From: Candidatus Omnitrophota bacterium
GTDB taxonomy: Bacteria; Omnitrophota; Gorgyraeia; Gygaellales; Profunditerraquicolaceae
Direction: 5' to 3'
DNA length: 5,614 bases
NCBI GenBank assembly: GCA_020052635.1
Contig: JAGVOR010000090.1
Coordinates: 1 to 5,614, forward strand
The notes under the pieces were generated by a model. The model was given only the letters and a program-made list of their open reading frames with translations. It was not told where the DNA came from and did not search any database. Position numbers and translations under genes: made by a program. Shown one piece after another: positions 1-5,614 of this stretch. Positions within the stretch are counted from its first letter, which is position 1. Each line of letters opens with the position of its first letter.

Positions 1-34
1 AAATTAGGATATCAGCTAAGGGAAAGGATAAAAA

Positions 35-691
35 ATGAAAGTAATCAATTATTTGATCGCGGGCTTGATTTTATTGTTTGCCGTAAACGCTTATGCTTAT
101 GATGATGGTGATTTTCAGTTTTGGAATACCGACTTGGAGGAATTAAAAATCAGCCAGAATTCCAAGATAGCCCTGGAGCAGGAGTTTCGCTGGGGAAACC
201 GGGCTAAAGAGTTATATTATCAGCACTATGACCTGGGGTTTTTCTACGATCTGGCGAAATATTTAAATGTGGGCGTCGGGTACCGCCACATACTTTCTAA
301 ATCTACCAGGAATAAATTTTTGGTTGAAAATCAACCTTATATCACCGCCACCCTGTTTTGGGAGCTTGCGGGGTTTAAGTTTGATGACCGCAGCCGCCTG
401 GAGTATAACCACTTTGATTATAAGGCGGATCGGGGTACCTACCGCAATAAACTTACCGTCAAGGCCCCCTGGAAATTTACCAAACTGCAGATCCAGCCAT
501 ATGTAGCGGATGAGGTATTTTTTGCCTTTGATGATAACGAAAACTTTAACAAAAACCGGTTCTCTGCTGGTGTTGCCATGACTATTACTAAGAACTTCAA
601 GGGAGAAATGTATTATATGCTGCAAAGTTCAAAGAGCACAAGGTGGTCAGATGCGAATATCTTAGGGACTAAGTTCAAACTATCTTTTTAA
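35..691 (+). CDS. DUF2490-like outer-membrane beta-barrel protein
   Basis: Predicted small outer-membrane protein of unknown function, 218 aa. Residues 1-21 form a signal peptide: a Lys near the N-terminus, a hydrophobic core and an Ala-Tyr-Ala cleavage site before YDDGD. The mature part consists of alternating short amphipathic strands rich in Tyr, Phe and Trp, separated by charged turns (for example GVGYRHIL near 75-83, RSRLEYNHF near 119-127, QPYVADEVFF near 154-163), and it ends in KLSF with a terminal Phe, the usual C-terminal signal of barrels inserted by BamA. The overall pattern (GYR, R-R-E, PY--E-F, R---G) resembles DUF2490. The start is supported by AAAGGA six bases upstream. It lies before pstS on the same strand, but the promoter-like gap between them suggests a separate transcription unit. 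Nothing in it proves a role in phosphate uptake. The family call is by recognition only; the outer-membrane location is more secure than the family. Confidence 0.8.
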   Translation: MKVINYLIAGLILLFAVNAYAYDDGDFQFWNTDLEELKISQNSKIALEQEFRWGNRAKELYYQHYDLGFFYDLAKYLNVGVGYRHILSKSTRNKFLVENQPYITATLFWELAGFKFDDRSRLEYNHFDYKADRGTYRNKLTVKAPWKFTKLQIQPYVADEVFFAFDDNENFNKNRFSAGVAMTITKNFKGEMYYMLQSSKSTRWSDANILGTKFKLSF

Positions 692-716
692 GGGTAGGAG
701 GATGGGGGGATTTAAT

Positions 717-760
717 TTTACACAGATTTAACATATAAATAACATAAGTATAATATAAGT
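717..760 (+). promoter_or_regulatory. Pho-box-like array of 11-bp direct repeats upstream of pstS
   Basis: Four consecutive 11-bp units are visible: TTTACACAGAT (717), TTAACATATAA (728), ATAACATAAGT (739) and ATAATATAAGT (750). The first three begin with TTTACA, TTAACA and ATAACA, each separated by exactly 5 bp; the last two units differ at one base in eleven. An 11-bp period of TTAACA-like hexamers is the known layout of sites bound by PhoB/PhoP-family response regulators (the Bacillus PhoP consensus is TT(A/T/C)ACA; E. coli uses CTGTCAT with the same period). The position directly before pstS fits induction by phosphate starvation. The region is AT-rich, so some repetition is expected by chance, and the regulator itself is not in the window. 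Confidence 0.7.
749..754 (+). promoter_or_regulatory. Candidate -10 element of the pst operon promoter
   Basis: TATAAT matches the sigma70 -10 consensus exactly and lies 42 bp before the pstS start codon. There is no good -35 hexamer at the correct distance; that space is filled by the 11-bp repeats, and two repeat units (717-738) end 10 bp upstream of this element. This resembles activator-dependent Pho promoters in which the Pho box replaces the -35. TATAGA at 763-768 is an alternative -10, so the exact start of transcription is uncertain. Confidence 0.55.
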
Positions 761-782
761 AGTATAGAATTACTTTGATATG

Positions 783-788
783 AGGAGG
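783..788 (+). promoter_or_regulatory. Strong Shine-Dalgarno site of pstS
   Basis: AGGAGG is a full match to the anti-Shine-Dalgarno sequence, 7 bp before the ATG. It fixes the pstS start and is the strongest ribosome site in the pst gene run, consistent with PstS being needed in excess over the membrane components. Confidence 0.85.
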
Positions 789-795
789 AATATTA

Positions 796-1647
796 ATGTT
801 TAAAAAAACTTTGTTTGTTCTAATCGGATTGTTAGTTGTAGTTTCGCCAGTTGCGGCAAAGAATAGCAATTCCATCCAAATTAAAGGTTCAGATACGATG
901 GTTAATCTTGGCCAGGCTTGGGCAGAGAGATACATGGAAGAAAACCCCGGAGATTTCGTAGCGGTGACCGGCGGCGGCTCAGGTACGGGTATCGCCGCCC
1001 TGATTAATTCGACCTGCGATATAGCCGAATGTTCCCGTTCTATGAAGAAAGAAGAGATTAAACTTGCCGAAAGTAAAGGGGTAGAGCCGGTTGAGCATAT
1101 CGTGGGGTTAGACGGGATTGCAGTAGTAGTGAATCCAAAGAATCCGGTTAGCAACCTTACTGTTGATCAACTCCGTGCGATATTCATGGGTGCTATAAAA
1201 AACTGGAAGGAGGTCGGGGGAGAAGATAAAATCATCGTTCTATTGTCCAGAGAGGTCAATTCCGGCACGCATGTATTTTTTAAAGAGCATATTTTACGGC
1301 GCGGTAATGAAAAGGGGCCTGAAGAGTTTGCTCCGGGTGCTTTGCTTATGTCATCCAGCCAGGCAATCGCGGATGAAGTGGCCCAGAATCAAAATGCCAT
1401 AGGCTATTATGGTATGGGATATATCAGCCCTAAGCAGAAGGTTATTTCCGTGGCTAAAGATGATAACTCCGAATATGTCGCCCCGACAACAGAAGGCGTA
1501 GTAAAAGGCAGGTATCCGATATCCCGGCCGCTTTATCTTTATCTAAACGGCCAAGCTCAGGGGGCAGTAAAGAAATTTCTGGATTTTGTGTTTTCAAAAG
1601 AAGGGCAGGAGATTGTAGTAAAAACTGATTTTGTTCCGGTTAAATAA
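796..1647 (+). CDS. pstS: Phosphate ABC transporter, periplasmic phosphate-binding protein PstS
   Basis: Captures inorganic phosphate in the periplasm and delivers it to the PstC-PstA channel. The 283-aa product begins with a signal peptide (residues 1-21, ending SPVAA) and no lipobox cysteine, so it should be a soluble periplasmic protein. The mature part is a PstS-like type II binding protein: GSDTM at 31-35, the glycine-rich GGGSGTG at 59-65, Ser-Arg at 80-81 after a Cys-Asp-Ile-Ala segment, GLDGIAVVVNP at 104-114, and SREVNSGTH at 151-159. These correspond to the oxyanion-binding loops of the family. The two lobes end in the usual FLDFVFSKEGQEIV helix. The length is in the usual range for the short form of the family. 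Its stop overlaps the pstC start by one base (TAATG), marking it as the first gene of the operon. The only two cysteines (74 and 79) flank the Asp-Ile-Ala segment. Confidence 0.96.
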   Translation: MFKKTLFVLIGLLVVVSPVAAKNSNSIQIKGSDTMVNLGQAWAERYMEENPGDFVAVTGGGSGTGIAALINSTCDIAECSRSMKKEEIKLAESKGVEPVEHIVGLDGIAVVVNPKNPVSNLTVDQLRAIFMGAIKNWKEVGGEDKIIVLLSREVNSGTHVFFKEHILRRGNEKGPEEFAPGALLMSSSQAIADEVAQNQNAIGYYGMGYISPKQKVISVAKDDNSEYVAPTTEGVVKGRYPISRPLYLYLNGQAQGAVKKFLDFVFSKEGQEIVVKTDFVPVK

Positions 1648-2510
1648 TGCGCAAGCTAAAAGAATTTGTGATTGAGAAGCTAATCCTGATCTGCGGATTA
1701 GCTTCGATATTTTTTGTTGTTTTAATCTTCCTGTTTTTAACCAAGGAAGGCCTATCCGTATTTGGCTCGGTTACCCCCCTTAATTTTCTTCTGGGTAAAA
1801 GTTGGTATCCCATCTCTATGCCTGCGCAATTAGGGATCCTGCCTTTGATTTTCGGAACACTTATGGTTACTTTGGGCGCGGCAATTATCTCTATTCCCAT
1901 CGGCGTAGCTTGCGCGGTTTACATTGCGGAAATCGCCCCCTTAAAGATCAAAGAAATTTTAAAGGCAGGGATTGAATTATTAGCGGCGATCCCCAGCGTC
2001 GTTTTAGGTTTTATCGGGATGGTGACTTTAGTCCCCTGGGTGAAGAGTACCTTTAATTTGCCTACCGGCTTAACCGCTTTGTCCGGCTCAATTATTCTGG
2101 CATTTATGGCGATGCCGACGATTGTTTCGGTTGCCGAGGATGCGTTATATTCGGTGCCTAAAAGTTATAAAGAAGGGGCCTATGCTTTAGGAGCTACCCA
2201 TTGGCAGACGATTTACCGGGTATTGCTTCCGGCTGCTTCCAGCGGCATTGTCGCTGCTATCATGCTGGGTATTGGCAGGGTAATTGGCGAGACCATGGCG
2301 GTAATGATGATTACCGGAAATGCCGCGGTTATCCCACAGAGCATTTTAGTTCCGGTGCGAACATTAACCGCCACGATTGCCGCGGAAATGGGTGAAGCGG
2401 TGGTGGGGAGTGAGCATTATTTTGCTTTGTTTGCTATTGGTGTCGTTTTATTTATTATGAGCTTTATTGTTAATGTTACCGCGGATTTATTTTTACATAA
2501 GAGGGACTAA
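1647..2510 (+). CDS. pstC: Phosphate ABC transporter permease PstC
   Basis: One of the two inner-membrane subunits forming the phosphate channel. The 287-aa protein has about six hydrophobic segments (roughly 12-32, 67-93, 108-130, 146-162, 198-225 and 256-282). The cytoplasmic EAA-type coupling loop at 176-195 (EGAYALGATHWQTIYRVLLP) contacts the ATPase subunit, and RVIGETMAV at 211-219 is the conserved segment seen in PstC proteins. It is called PstC rather than PstA from the IGETMAV motif and from gene order. It is somewhat shorter than the E. coli protein, mainly in the loops. The ATG overlaps the pstS stop by one base and has no obvious Shine-Dalgarno sequence, so it probably depends on ribosomes finishing pstS. 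Codons 10-20 lie inside a perfect inverted repeat that may act on expression (see the separate entry). Confidence 0.95.
   Translation: MRKLKEFVIEKLILICGLASIFFVVLIFLFLTKEGLSVFGSVTPLNFLLGKSWYPISMPAQLGILPLIFGTLMVTLGAAIISIPIGVACAVYIAEIAPLKIKEILKAGIELLAAIPSVVLGFIGMVTLVPWVKSTFNLPTGLTALSGSIILAFMAMPTIVSVAEDALYSVPKSYKEGAYALGATHWQTIYRVLLPAASSGIVAAIMLGIGRVIGETMAVMMITGNAAVIPQSILVPVRTLTATIAAEMGEAVVGSEHYFALFAIGVVLFIMSFIVNVTADLFLHKRD
1676..1715 (+). terminator. Candidate internal attenuator: hairpin plus T-tract at the start of pstC
   Basis: The arms GAAGCTAATCC (1676-1686) and GGATTAGCTTC (1695-1705) are perfectly complementary over 11 bp, with an 8-base loop (TGATCTGC). After four bases comes TTTTTT (1710-1715) and then GTTGTTTT. 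This has the shape of an intrinsic terminator, though the stem is only moderately GC-rich and the T-tract is offset by 4 bases. It sits 29 bases downstream of the pstS stop, inside the first membrane segment of pstC. A partial terminator or a 3'-end stabiliser here would raise PstS over the permease; ribosomes translating pstC would be expected to melt it. It could also be a chance product of the coding sequence. Confidence 0.5.
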
Positions 2511-3358
2511 TGCGTAATACCCAAAGATCGCAAAAGATTGCATTTTTCCTTATGTTTTTGGCTACTTTGCTGATTGTTTTGCCGGTGGGGTTAATCGTAG
2601 TAATTATTATCCAAAAAGGCTTACCGGCAATTAATTGGCAATTTTTGACTGATATCCCCCGTCAGGGGATGCGCGCCGGAGGAATCTTCCCGGCGATTAT
2701 CGGGACTTTTTATCTTGTTTTTGGGGCGATTTTCTTTGCTTTACCTATTGGTTTATTGGCCGCGGTTTATCTAAGCGAATACGCCAAAGATAATCTACTT
2801 AATCGGGTAATTAAGTTGGCGATTGTTAATCTCTCCGGGGTGCCTTCGGTAGTTTACGGTTTATTCGGTCTGGCTTTATTTGTGGTTTTTCTGAAGTTCG
2901 GAGCCTCAATCCTGTCCGGCTCACTGACCTTAGGAATTATGATTTTACCGATCATTATTACTACATCACGTGAGGCGCTAGAGAGTGTGCCGCAGTCATT
3001 CCGCGAGGTCAGCCTTTCTTTAGGTGCCAGCAAATGGCAGACGATTCGGCACATTGTTTTACCTAACGCGATACCCGGAATTCTCACCGGGACAATTCTG
3101 GGGTTGGGCAGGGCAGCCGGGGAAACTGCCCCCATACTTTTTACTGTAGCGGCCTTTTATTTACCGCAGCTTCCTAAATCCATTTTTGATCAAGCGATGG
3201 CCCTGCCGTATCATTTGTATGTAATTTCTACTCAAGTACCTAATGTCGATGAAAAGGTACGTTACGGCACAGCTTTGGTTTTATTGTTTTTAGTTTTGAT
3301 GATGAATTTAGTAGCGATTATTATCCGTACTAACTTTAGAAAAAAGAAAAAATGGTAA
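2510..3358 (+). CDS. pstA: Phosphate ABC transporter permease PstA
   Basis: Second channel-forming inner-membrane subunit, paired with PstC. The 282-aa product has about six hydrophobic stretches (roughly 10-34, 60-90, 102-128, 136-151, 186-216 and 253-272). The coupling loop at about 165-185 contains REVSLSLGASKWQTIRHIVLP in two parts: the E--A---G core reads EVSLSLG, slightly divergent from the more usual EA(S/A)-ALG, followed by the standard SKWQTIR and LP. GRAAGETAPILFT at 200-212 is the PstA-type equivalent of the PstC IGETMAV motif and supports the assignment. The C-terminus is strongly basic (RKKKKW) and should face the cytoplasm. The ATG overlaps the pstC stop by one base, with GAGGG four bases upstream as ribosome site. 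Its 3' end overlaps the first pstB by 7 bp. Confidence 0.95.
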   Translation: MRNTQRSQKIAFFLMFLATLLIVLPVGLIVVIIIQKGLPAINWQFLTDIPRQGMRAGGIFPAIIGTFYLVFGAIFFALPIGLLAAVYLSEYAKDNLLNRVIKLAIVNLSGVPSVVYGLFGLALFVVFLKFGASILSGSLTLGIMILPIIITTSREALESVPQSFREVSLSLGASKWQTIRHIVLPNAIPGILTGTILGLGRAAGETAPILFTVAAFYLPQLPKSIFDQAMALPYHLYVISTQVPNVDEKVRYGTALVLLFLVLMMNLVAIIIRTNFRKKKKW

Positions 3359-4098
3359 AATTTAAGGCTAATAATTTAAATATCTGGTTTGGGCAGATTC
3401 ACGCTTTAAAAGGGGTTAATATCGAGGTTCAGGCCAATGAGATTTTAAGTGTAATCGGGCCTTCTAATAGCGGGAAAACCAGTTTCCTGCGCATGCTTAA
3501 CCGTTTAAATGAACTGCATCCTGCTTTTAAAATGAGCGGAAATCTTCAATATGACCAAATTGATGTCAGAAAACTGGATGTCGAGGTTTTACGTAAAAAA
3601 GTCGGCATGGTTTTTGCTCTGCCGTTACCTTTGCCGCTATCTATTTTCGACAACATTGCTTATGGGGTTAAGATGCACGGAGAGAGGAATCGCCGCAAAG
3701 TCTCCGAGATTGTTGAGCGTTCGCTTAAACAGGCCTATATTTGGGAGGAGGTTAAAGATCGCCTGGATGTTTCGGCTTTCAAATTATCCGGCGGTCAGCA
3801 GCAGAGGCTTTGTATCGCCAGGAGTTTAGCGGTTGAACCGGATGTGATTTTATTTGATGAGCCCTGTTCCGGGCTTGATCCGATCTCTACCGCCAAAATC
3901 GAAGAAGCGATGCTCAAATTGAAGAAGGATTATACTTTGGTTTTAGTGACGAATAATGTAAAGCAGGCAGCCAGGGTAGGTGATCGTACGGCTTTCTTTT
4001 TATCCGGGGAACTGGTAGAATTGGATAAAACGGAAAAGATATTTACGGCGCCAATTGATCAGCGCACCGATGATTATATTCGGGGGAAATTCGGATAA
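3352..4098 (+). CDS. pstB: Phosphate ABC transporter ATPase PstB, copy 1, lacking Q-loop Gln and switch His
   Basis: Cytoplasmic nucleotide-binding subunit, 248 aa, colinear with PstB throughout. Intact: the P-loop GPSNSGKTS at 36-44 (a GxxxxGK[ST] variant of the usual GPSGCGKST), signature LSGGQ at 145-149 followed by QQRLCIARS, Walker B VILFDEP with Asp169 and Glu170, D-loop SGLD at 173-176, and a PstB-like end DYIRGKFG. Altered: after VGMVF the Q-loop glutamine is Ala89, and the usual QRPNPFP reads ALPLPLP; the switch (H-loop) histidine is Asn201 (VTNN for VTHN). The first change needs three base substitutions from either Gln codon to GCT, so it is not a simple base-call error, and the reading frame is uninterrupted. 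It starts inside pstA with only an A-rich, SD-poor leader, so translation is likely coupled. A homodimer would be expected to hydrolyse ATP poorly; pairing with the next gene product is the likely form. Calling it a decaying paralogue is the alternative, but full-length conservation argues against that. Confidence 0.93.
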   Translation: MVKFKANNLNIWFGQIHALKGVNIEVQANEILSVIGPSNSGKTSFLRMLNRLNELHPAFKMSGNLQYDQIDVRKLDVEVLRKKVGMVFALPLPLPLSIFDNIAYGVKMHGERNRRKVSEIVERSLKQAYIWEEVKDRLDVSAFKLSGGQQQRLCIARSLAVEPDVILFDEPCSGLDPISTAKIEEAMLKLKKDYTLVLVTNNVKQAARVGDRTAFFLSGELVELDKTEKIFTAPIDQRTDDYIRGKFG

Positions 4099-4853
4099 TG
4101 GCGGATATCAAGGTAAATAATTTAAATTTATGGTATGGTGATTTTCAGGCATTGATCAATGTGCACGCGCATTTTGCGCAAAAGCAGATTACCGCGATGA
4201 TCGGACCAAGCGGCTGCGGTAAATCCACGCTGCTGCGGGTATTTAACCGGATGAACGACCTGATTGAAGGGGTGCGGGTAAGCGGGGAAGTAATCATCGA
4301 TGCCGAAAATATTATATTACCTAAAGTGGATTTAGTGAATTTACGAAAAAAAGTGGGTATGGTTTTCCAGCGGCCCAATCCCTTTCCGCTATCGATTTAT
4401 GAAAATATCGCTTTTGGGCAAAAGGTGCACGCCGAAGGATTAAATAAAACTAAACTCGATGAAATAGTGGAAGATAGCTTGCATTCCGTTCTTTTGTGGG
4501 ATGAGTTGAAAGATAAGCTTAATAAATCTGCACTGAGCTTATCTTTGGAGCAGAAGCAGCGGCTTTGTATTGCCAGGTTGATTGCGGTTAAGCCGGAGGT
4601 TCTGCTGATGGATGAACCTTGTTCTACCCTTGACCCGCAGGCGACCAGCCGGATTGAAGAGTTGATGCGCGAGCTAAAACATAATTACACGATTATAATC
4701 GTAACACACAATATGCAGCAGGCGGCGCGGGTTTCGGATGATACGGGTTTTATGCTTTTAGGTGAGTTAGTCGAGTTCGGTAAAACTCAGGATATTTTTA
4801 CCAGCCCTAAAGACAAGCGGACGGAAGATTATATTACCGGAAGGTACGGTTAA
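4098..4853 (+). CDS. pstB: Phosphate ABC transporter ATPase PstB, copy 2, with degenerate signature motif
   Basis: Second PstB paralogue, 251 aa, alignable end to end with copy 1 and very close to canonical PstB in most motifs: aromatic A-loop Tyr13, Walker [10 protein letters not shown] at 36-44, Q-loop VFQRPNPFP with Gln91, Walker B VLLMDEP with Asp172 and Glu173, D-loop STLD at 176-179, switch His204 in [10 protein letters not shown], and the typical ending EDYITGRYG. The exception is the ABC signature: where PstB normally reads SLSGGQQQR, this protein reads SLSLEQKQR (LSLEQ at 148-152), so both glycines are replaced (Leu150, Glu151), and the glycine after CIAR is Leu161. Two adjacent multi-base codon changes (TTG GAG) make a sequencing error unlikely. 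It supplies all the catalytic residues that copy 1 lacks, while copy 1 supplies the signature it lacks. It overlaps the previous stop by one base (TAATG). A heterodimer is inferred, not shown. Confidence 0.94.
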   Translation: MADIKVNNLNLWYGDFQALINVHAHFAQKQITAMIGPSGCGKSTLLRVFNRMNDLIEGVRVSGEVIIDAENIILPKVDLVNLRKKVGMVFQRPNPFPLSIYENIAFGQKVHAEGLNKTKLDEIVEDSLHSVLLWDELKDKLNKSALSLSLEQKQRLCIARLIAVKPEVLLMDEPCSTLDPQATSRIEELMRELKHNYTIIIVTHNMQQAARVSDDTGFMLLGELVEFGKTQDIFTSPKDKRTEDYITGRYG

Positions 4854-4857
4854 AATT

Positions 4858-4864
4858 GGAGGTG
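4858..4864 (+). promoter_or_regulatory. Shine-Dalgarno site of phoU
   Basis: GGAGGTG matches the anti-Shine-Dalgarno sequence well and ends 4 bases before the phoU ATG. phoU is the only gene after pstS that does not overlap its predecessor, so it can be initiated independently of the upstream ATPase genes. Confidence 0.8.
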
Positions 4865-4868
4865 CGTA

Positions 4869-5537
4869 ATGTTGAGACATTTGGATGAAGAGTTAAAAGA
4901 ATTACATAAAGATATTTTACGGATGGCGGTTTTTGCGCAAGAAGCCATCTTTAAATCAGTGGAGTCTTTAAAAAACCGGGATCAGGCTTTGGCCCAGGAA
5001 GTCATTAATCATGATAACAATATTGATGATTTAGAACTCTTGATCGATGAAAGATGCATTGATTTGATCGCCCGCTATCAGCCGATGGCCGGAGATTTAA
5101 GGTATATCACTACCGGGATGAAGATTAACACGGAGCTGGAGCGGATTGCCGATATTGCCTTGGATATTGCGCAAAAATCACTGGAATTGATGAAGAAGCC
5201 GCTACTTAAGCCCTTAGTTGATATTCCTAAACTTTCCGGCGTCGCTCAGGATATGGTGCGCGGAGCGATTGATGCTTTTGTCAAAAGAGACGCTTTGCTG
5301 GCTCGACAGGTAGTTTTAAATGATTCCGAAGCTGACCGTCTGCGGAATTTAGTGCAAGAAGAGTTGATCACTGAATATCTGGCCCGTGACCCTAAAACCG
5401 CAGATCGCGCCGTGGCACTGTTGTTGATTGTGCGTTATCTGGAACGGATTTGCGACCATGCGACCAATATTGCCGAAGATGTAATTTATATGGTCGAGGC
5501 AAAAGTAGTCAAACATCATCCCGAAGAGCTCAAATAA
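4869..5537 (+). CDS. phoU: Phosphate transport system regulator PhoU
   Basis: Cytoplasmic all-helical regulator that in known systems connects the Pst transporter to the PhoR-type histidine kinase and keeps the Pho regulon off when phosphate is ample; it also limits phosphate uptake. The 222-aa length is normal. The sequence shows the family's two-fold repeat of three-helix bundles: the first contains GDLRYITTGMKINTELERIADIA (75-97, within a longer helix), the second contains VRYLERICDHATNIAEDVIY (188-207). The paired ER(I)xD segments match the acidic metal-binding motifs of PhoU. The start LRHLDEELKELHKDILRMA is also typical. It follows the second pstB by 15 bp in the same operon, as in most pst operons. 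No sensor kinase or response regulator is in the window, so its partner cannot be named. Confidence 0.95.
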   Translation: MLRHLDEELKELHKDILRMAVFAQEAIFKSVESLKNRDQALAQEVINHDNNIDDLELLIDERCIDLIARYQPMAGDLRYITTGMKINTELERIADIALDIAQKSLELMKKPLLKPLVDIPKLSGVAQDMVRGAIDAFVKRDALLARQVVLNDSEADRLRNLVQEELITEYLARDPKTADRAVALLLIVRYLERICDHATNIAEDVIYMVEAKVVKHHPEELK

Positions 5538-5553
5538 GCCTTCTATTATCCCC

Positions 5554-5581
5554 TTGACCCGCTTACCGGTTGTGCTATTAT
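5554..5581 (+). promoter_or_regulatory. Predicted sigma70-type promoter downstream of phoU
   Basis: TTGACC at 5554-5559 (one mismatch from TTGACA) is followed after 16 bp by TATTAT at 5576-5581, preceded by TGC, an extended -10. An overlapping TATAAT at 5579-5584 would give a 19-bp spacer, which is less favourable. It starts 17 bp after the phoU stop and points out of the window, so it probably drives a separate downstream gene. The remaining bases to 5614 show no convincing start codon with a ribosome site, and I see no hairpin terminator between phoU and this promoter. Confidence 0.6.
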
Positions 5582-5614
5582 AATTAAAATATTGGTATTA
5601 TGATCTGTTCCTGC

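Noticed and set aside
702..731. Possible leader peptide ORF starting ATGGGGGGA after a TAGGAGG sequence
   Set aside because: The GGAGG touches the ATG with no spacing, the frame has only nine codons, and it lies upstream of the likely transcription start, so it would not be on the pst transcript.
675..1154. Reverse-strand open frame of 159 codons across the pstS promoter and 5' end
   Set aside because: It lies opposite the pstS coding region, whose protein is clearly recognisable, has low-complexity Ser/Pro/Thr composition typical of an antisense shadow, and would run through the regulatory repeats.
3108..3136. Inverted repeat GGGCAG ... CTGCCC within pstA
   Set aside because: Only six paired bases inside a conserved glycine- and proline-rich protein segment, with no T-tract and no gene boundary nearby; probably incidental.
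3610..3650. A compensated frameshift as the cause of the Leu-Pro Q-loop in PstB1
   Set aside because: Aligned to the second copy the segment has the same length and keeps the prolines in register, so the differences are substitutions rather than a shifted frame.
5600..5614. Start of a next gene at ATGATCTGT
   Set aside because: No ribosome site precedes it and it is close to the predicted transcription start; too little sequence remains to judge a reading frame.

Overview
The window holds a compact high-affinity phosphate uptake operon, read entirely on the + strand and preceded by an unrelated-looking outer-membrane protein gene. The organism looks like a diderm (Gram-negative) bacterium of moderate to low GC: the first gene encodes a signal-peptide-bearing beta-barrel of the DUF2490 type, and PstS carries a cleavable signal peptide without a lipobox. 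The tight gene packing and the DUF2490 protein would fit an uncultured lineage such as Candidatus Omnitrophota, but that placement is a low-confidence guess from style, not from a search.

Layout: DUF2490-like outer-membrane protein (35-691); a 104-bp regulatory gap (692-795) with tandem 11-bp Pho-box-like repeats and a TATAAT -10; then pstS (796-1647), pstC (1647-2510), pstA (2510-3358), pstB copy 1 (3352-4098), pstB copy 2 (4098-4853) and phoU (4869-5537). Each junction from pstS to the second pstB overlaps (TAATG, or 7 bp for pstA/pstB1), so the genes are almost certainly cotranscribed and translationally coupled. phoU follows after 15 bp with its own strong Shine-Dalgarno sequence. The last 77 bp contain a good sigma70-type promoter for a gene beyond the window.

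Together, PstS captures phosphate in the periplasm, PstC and PstA form the channel, the PstB ATPases power it, and PhoU links transport to Pho-regulon signalling. No phoB/phoR genes are seen here, though the repeats upstream of pstS imply a PhoB/PhoP-type regulator elsewhere.

The main discovery is in the ATPases. The two tandem PstB paralogues are damaged in complementary ways. PstB1 keeps the LSGGQ signature but has lost the Q-loop glutamine (Ala) and the switch histidine (Asn). PstB2 keeps the Q-loop and switch histidine but its signature reads LSLEQ. In a head-to-tail ABC dimer only a PstB1-PstB2 heterodimer would have one intact ATP site, the other being degenerate. This is the architecture known from asymmetric ABC exporters, here predicted in a phosphate importer. 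A second notable item is a perfect 11-bp inverted repeat followed by a T-tract just inside pstC, placed to lower transport-gene expression relative to pstS.
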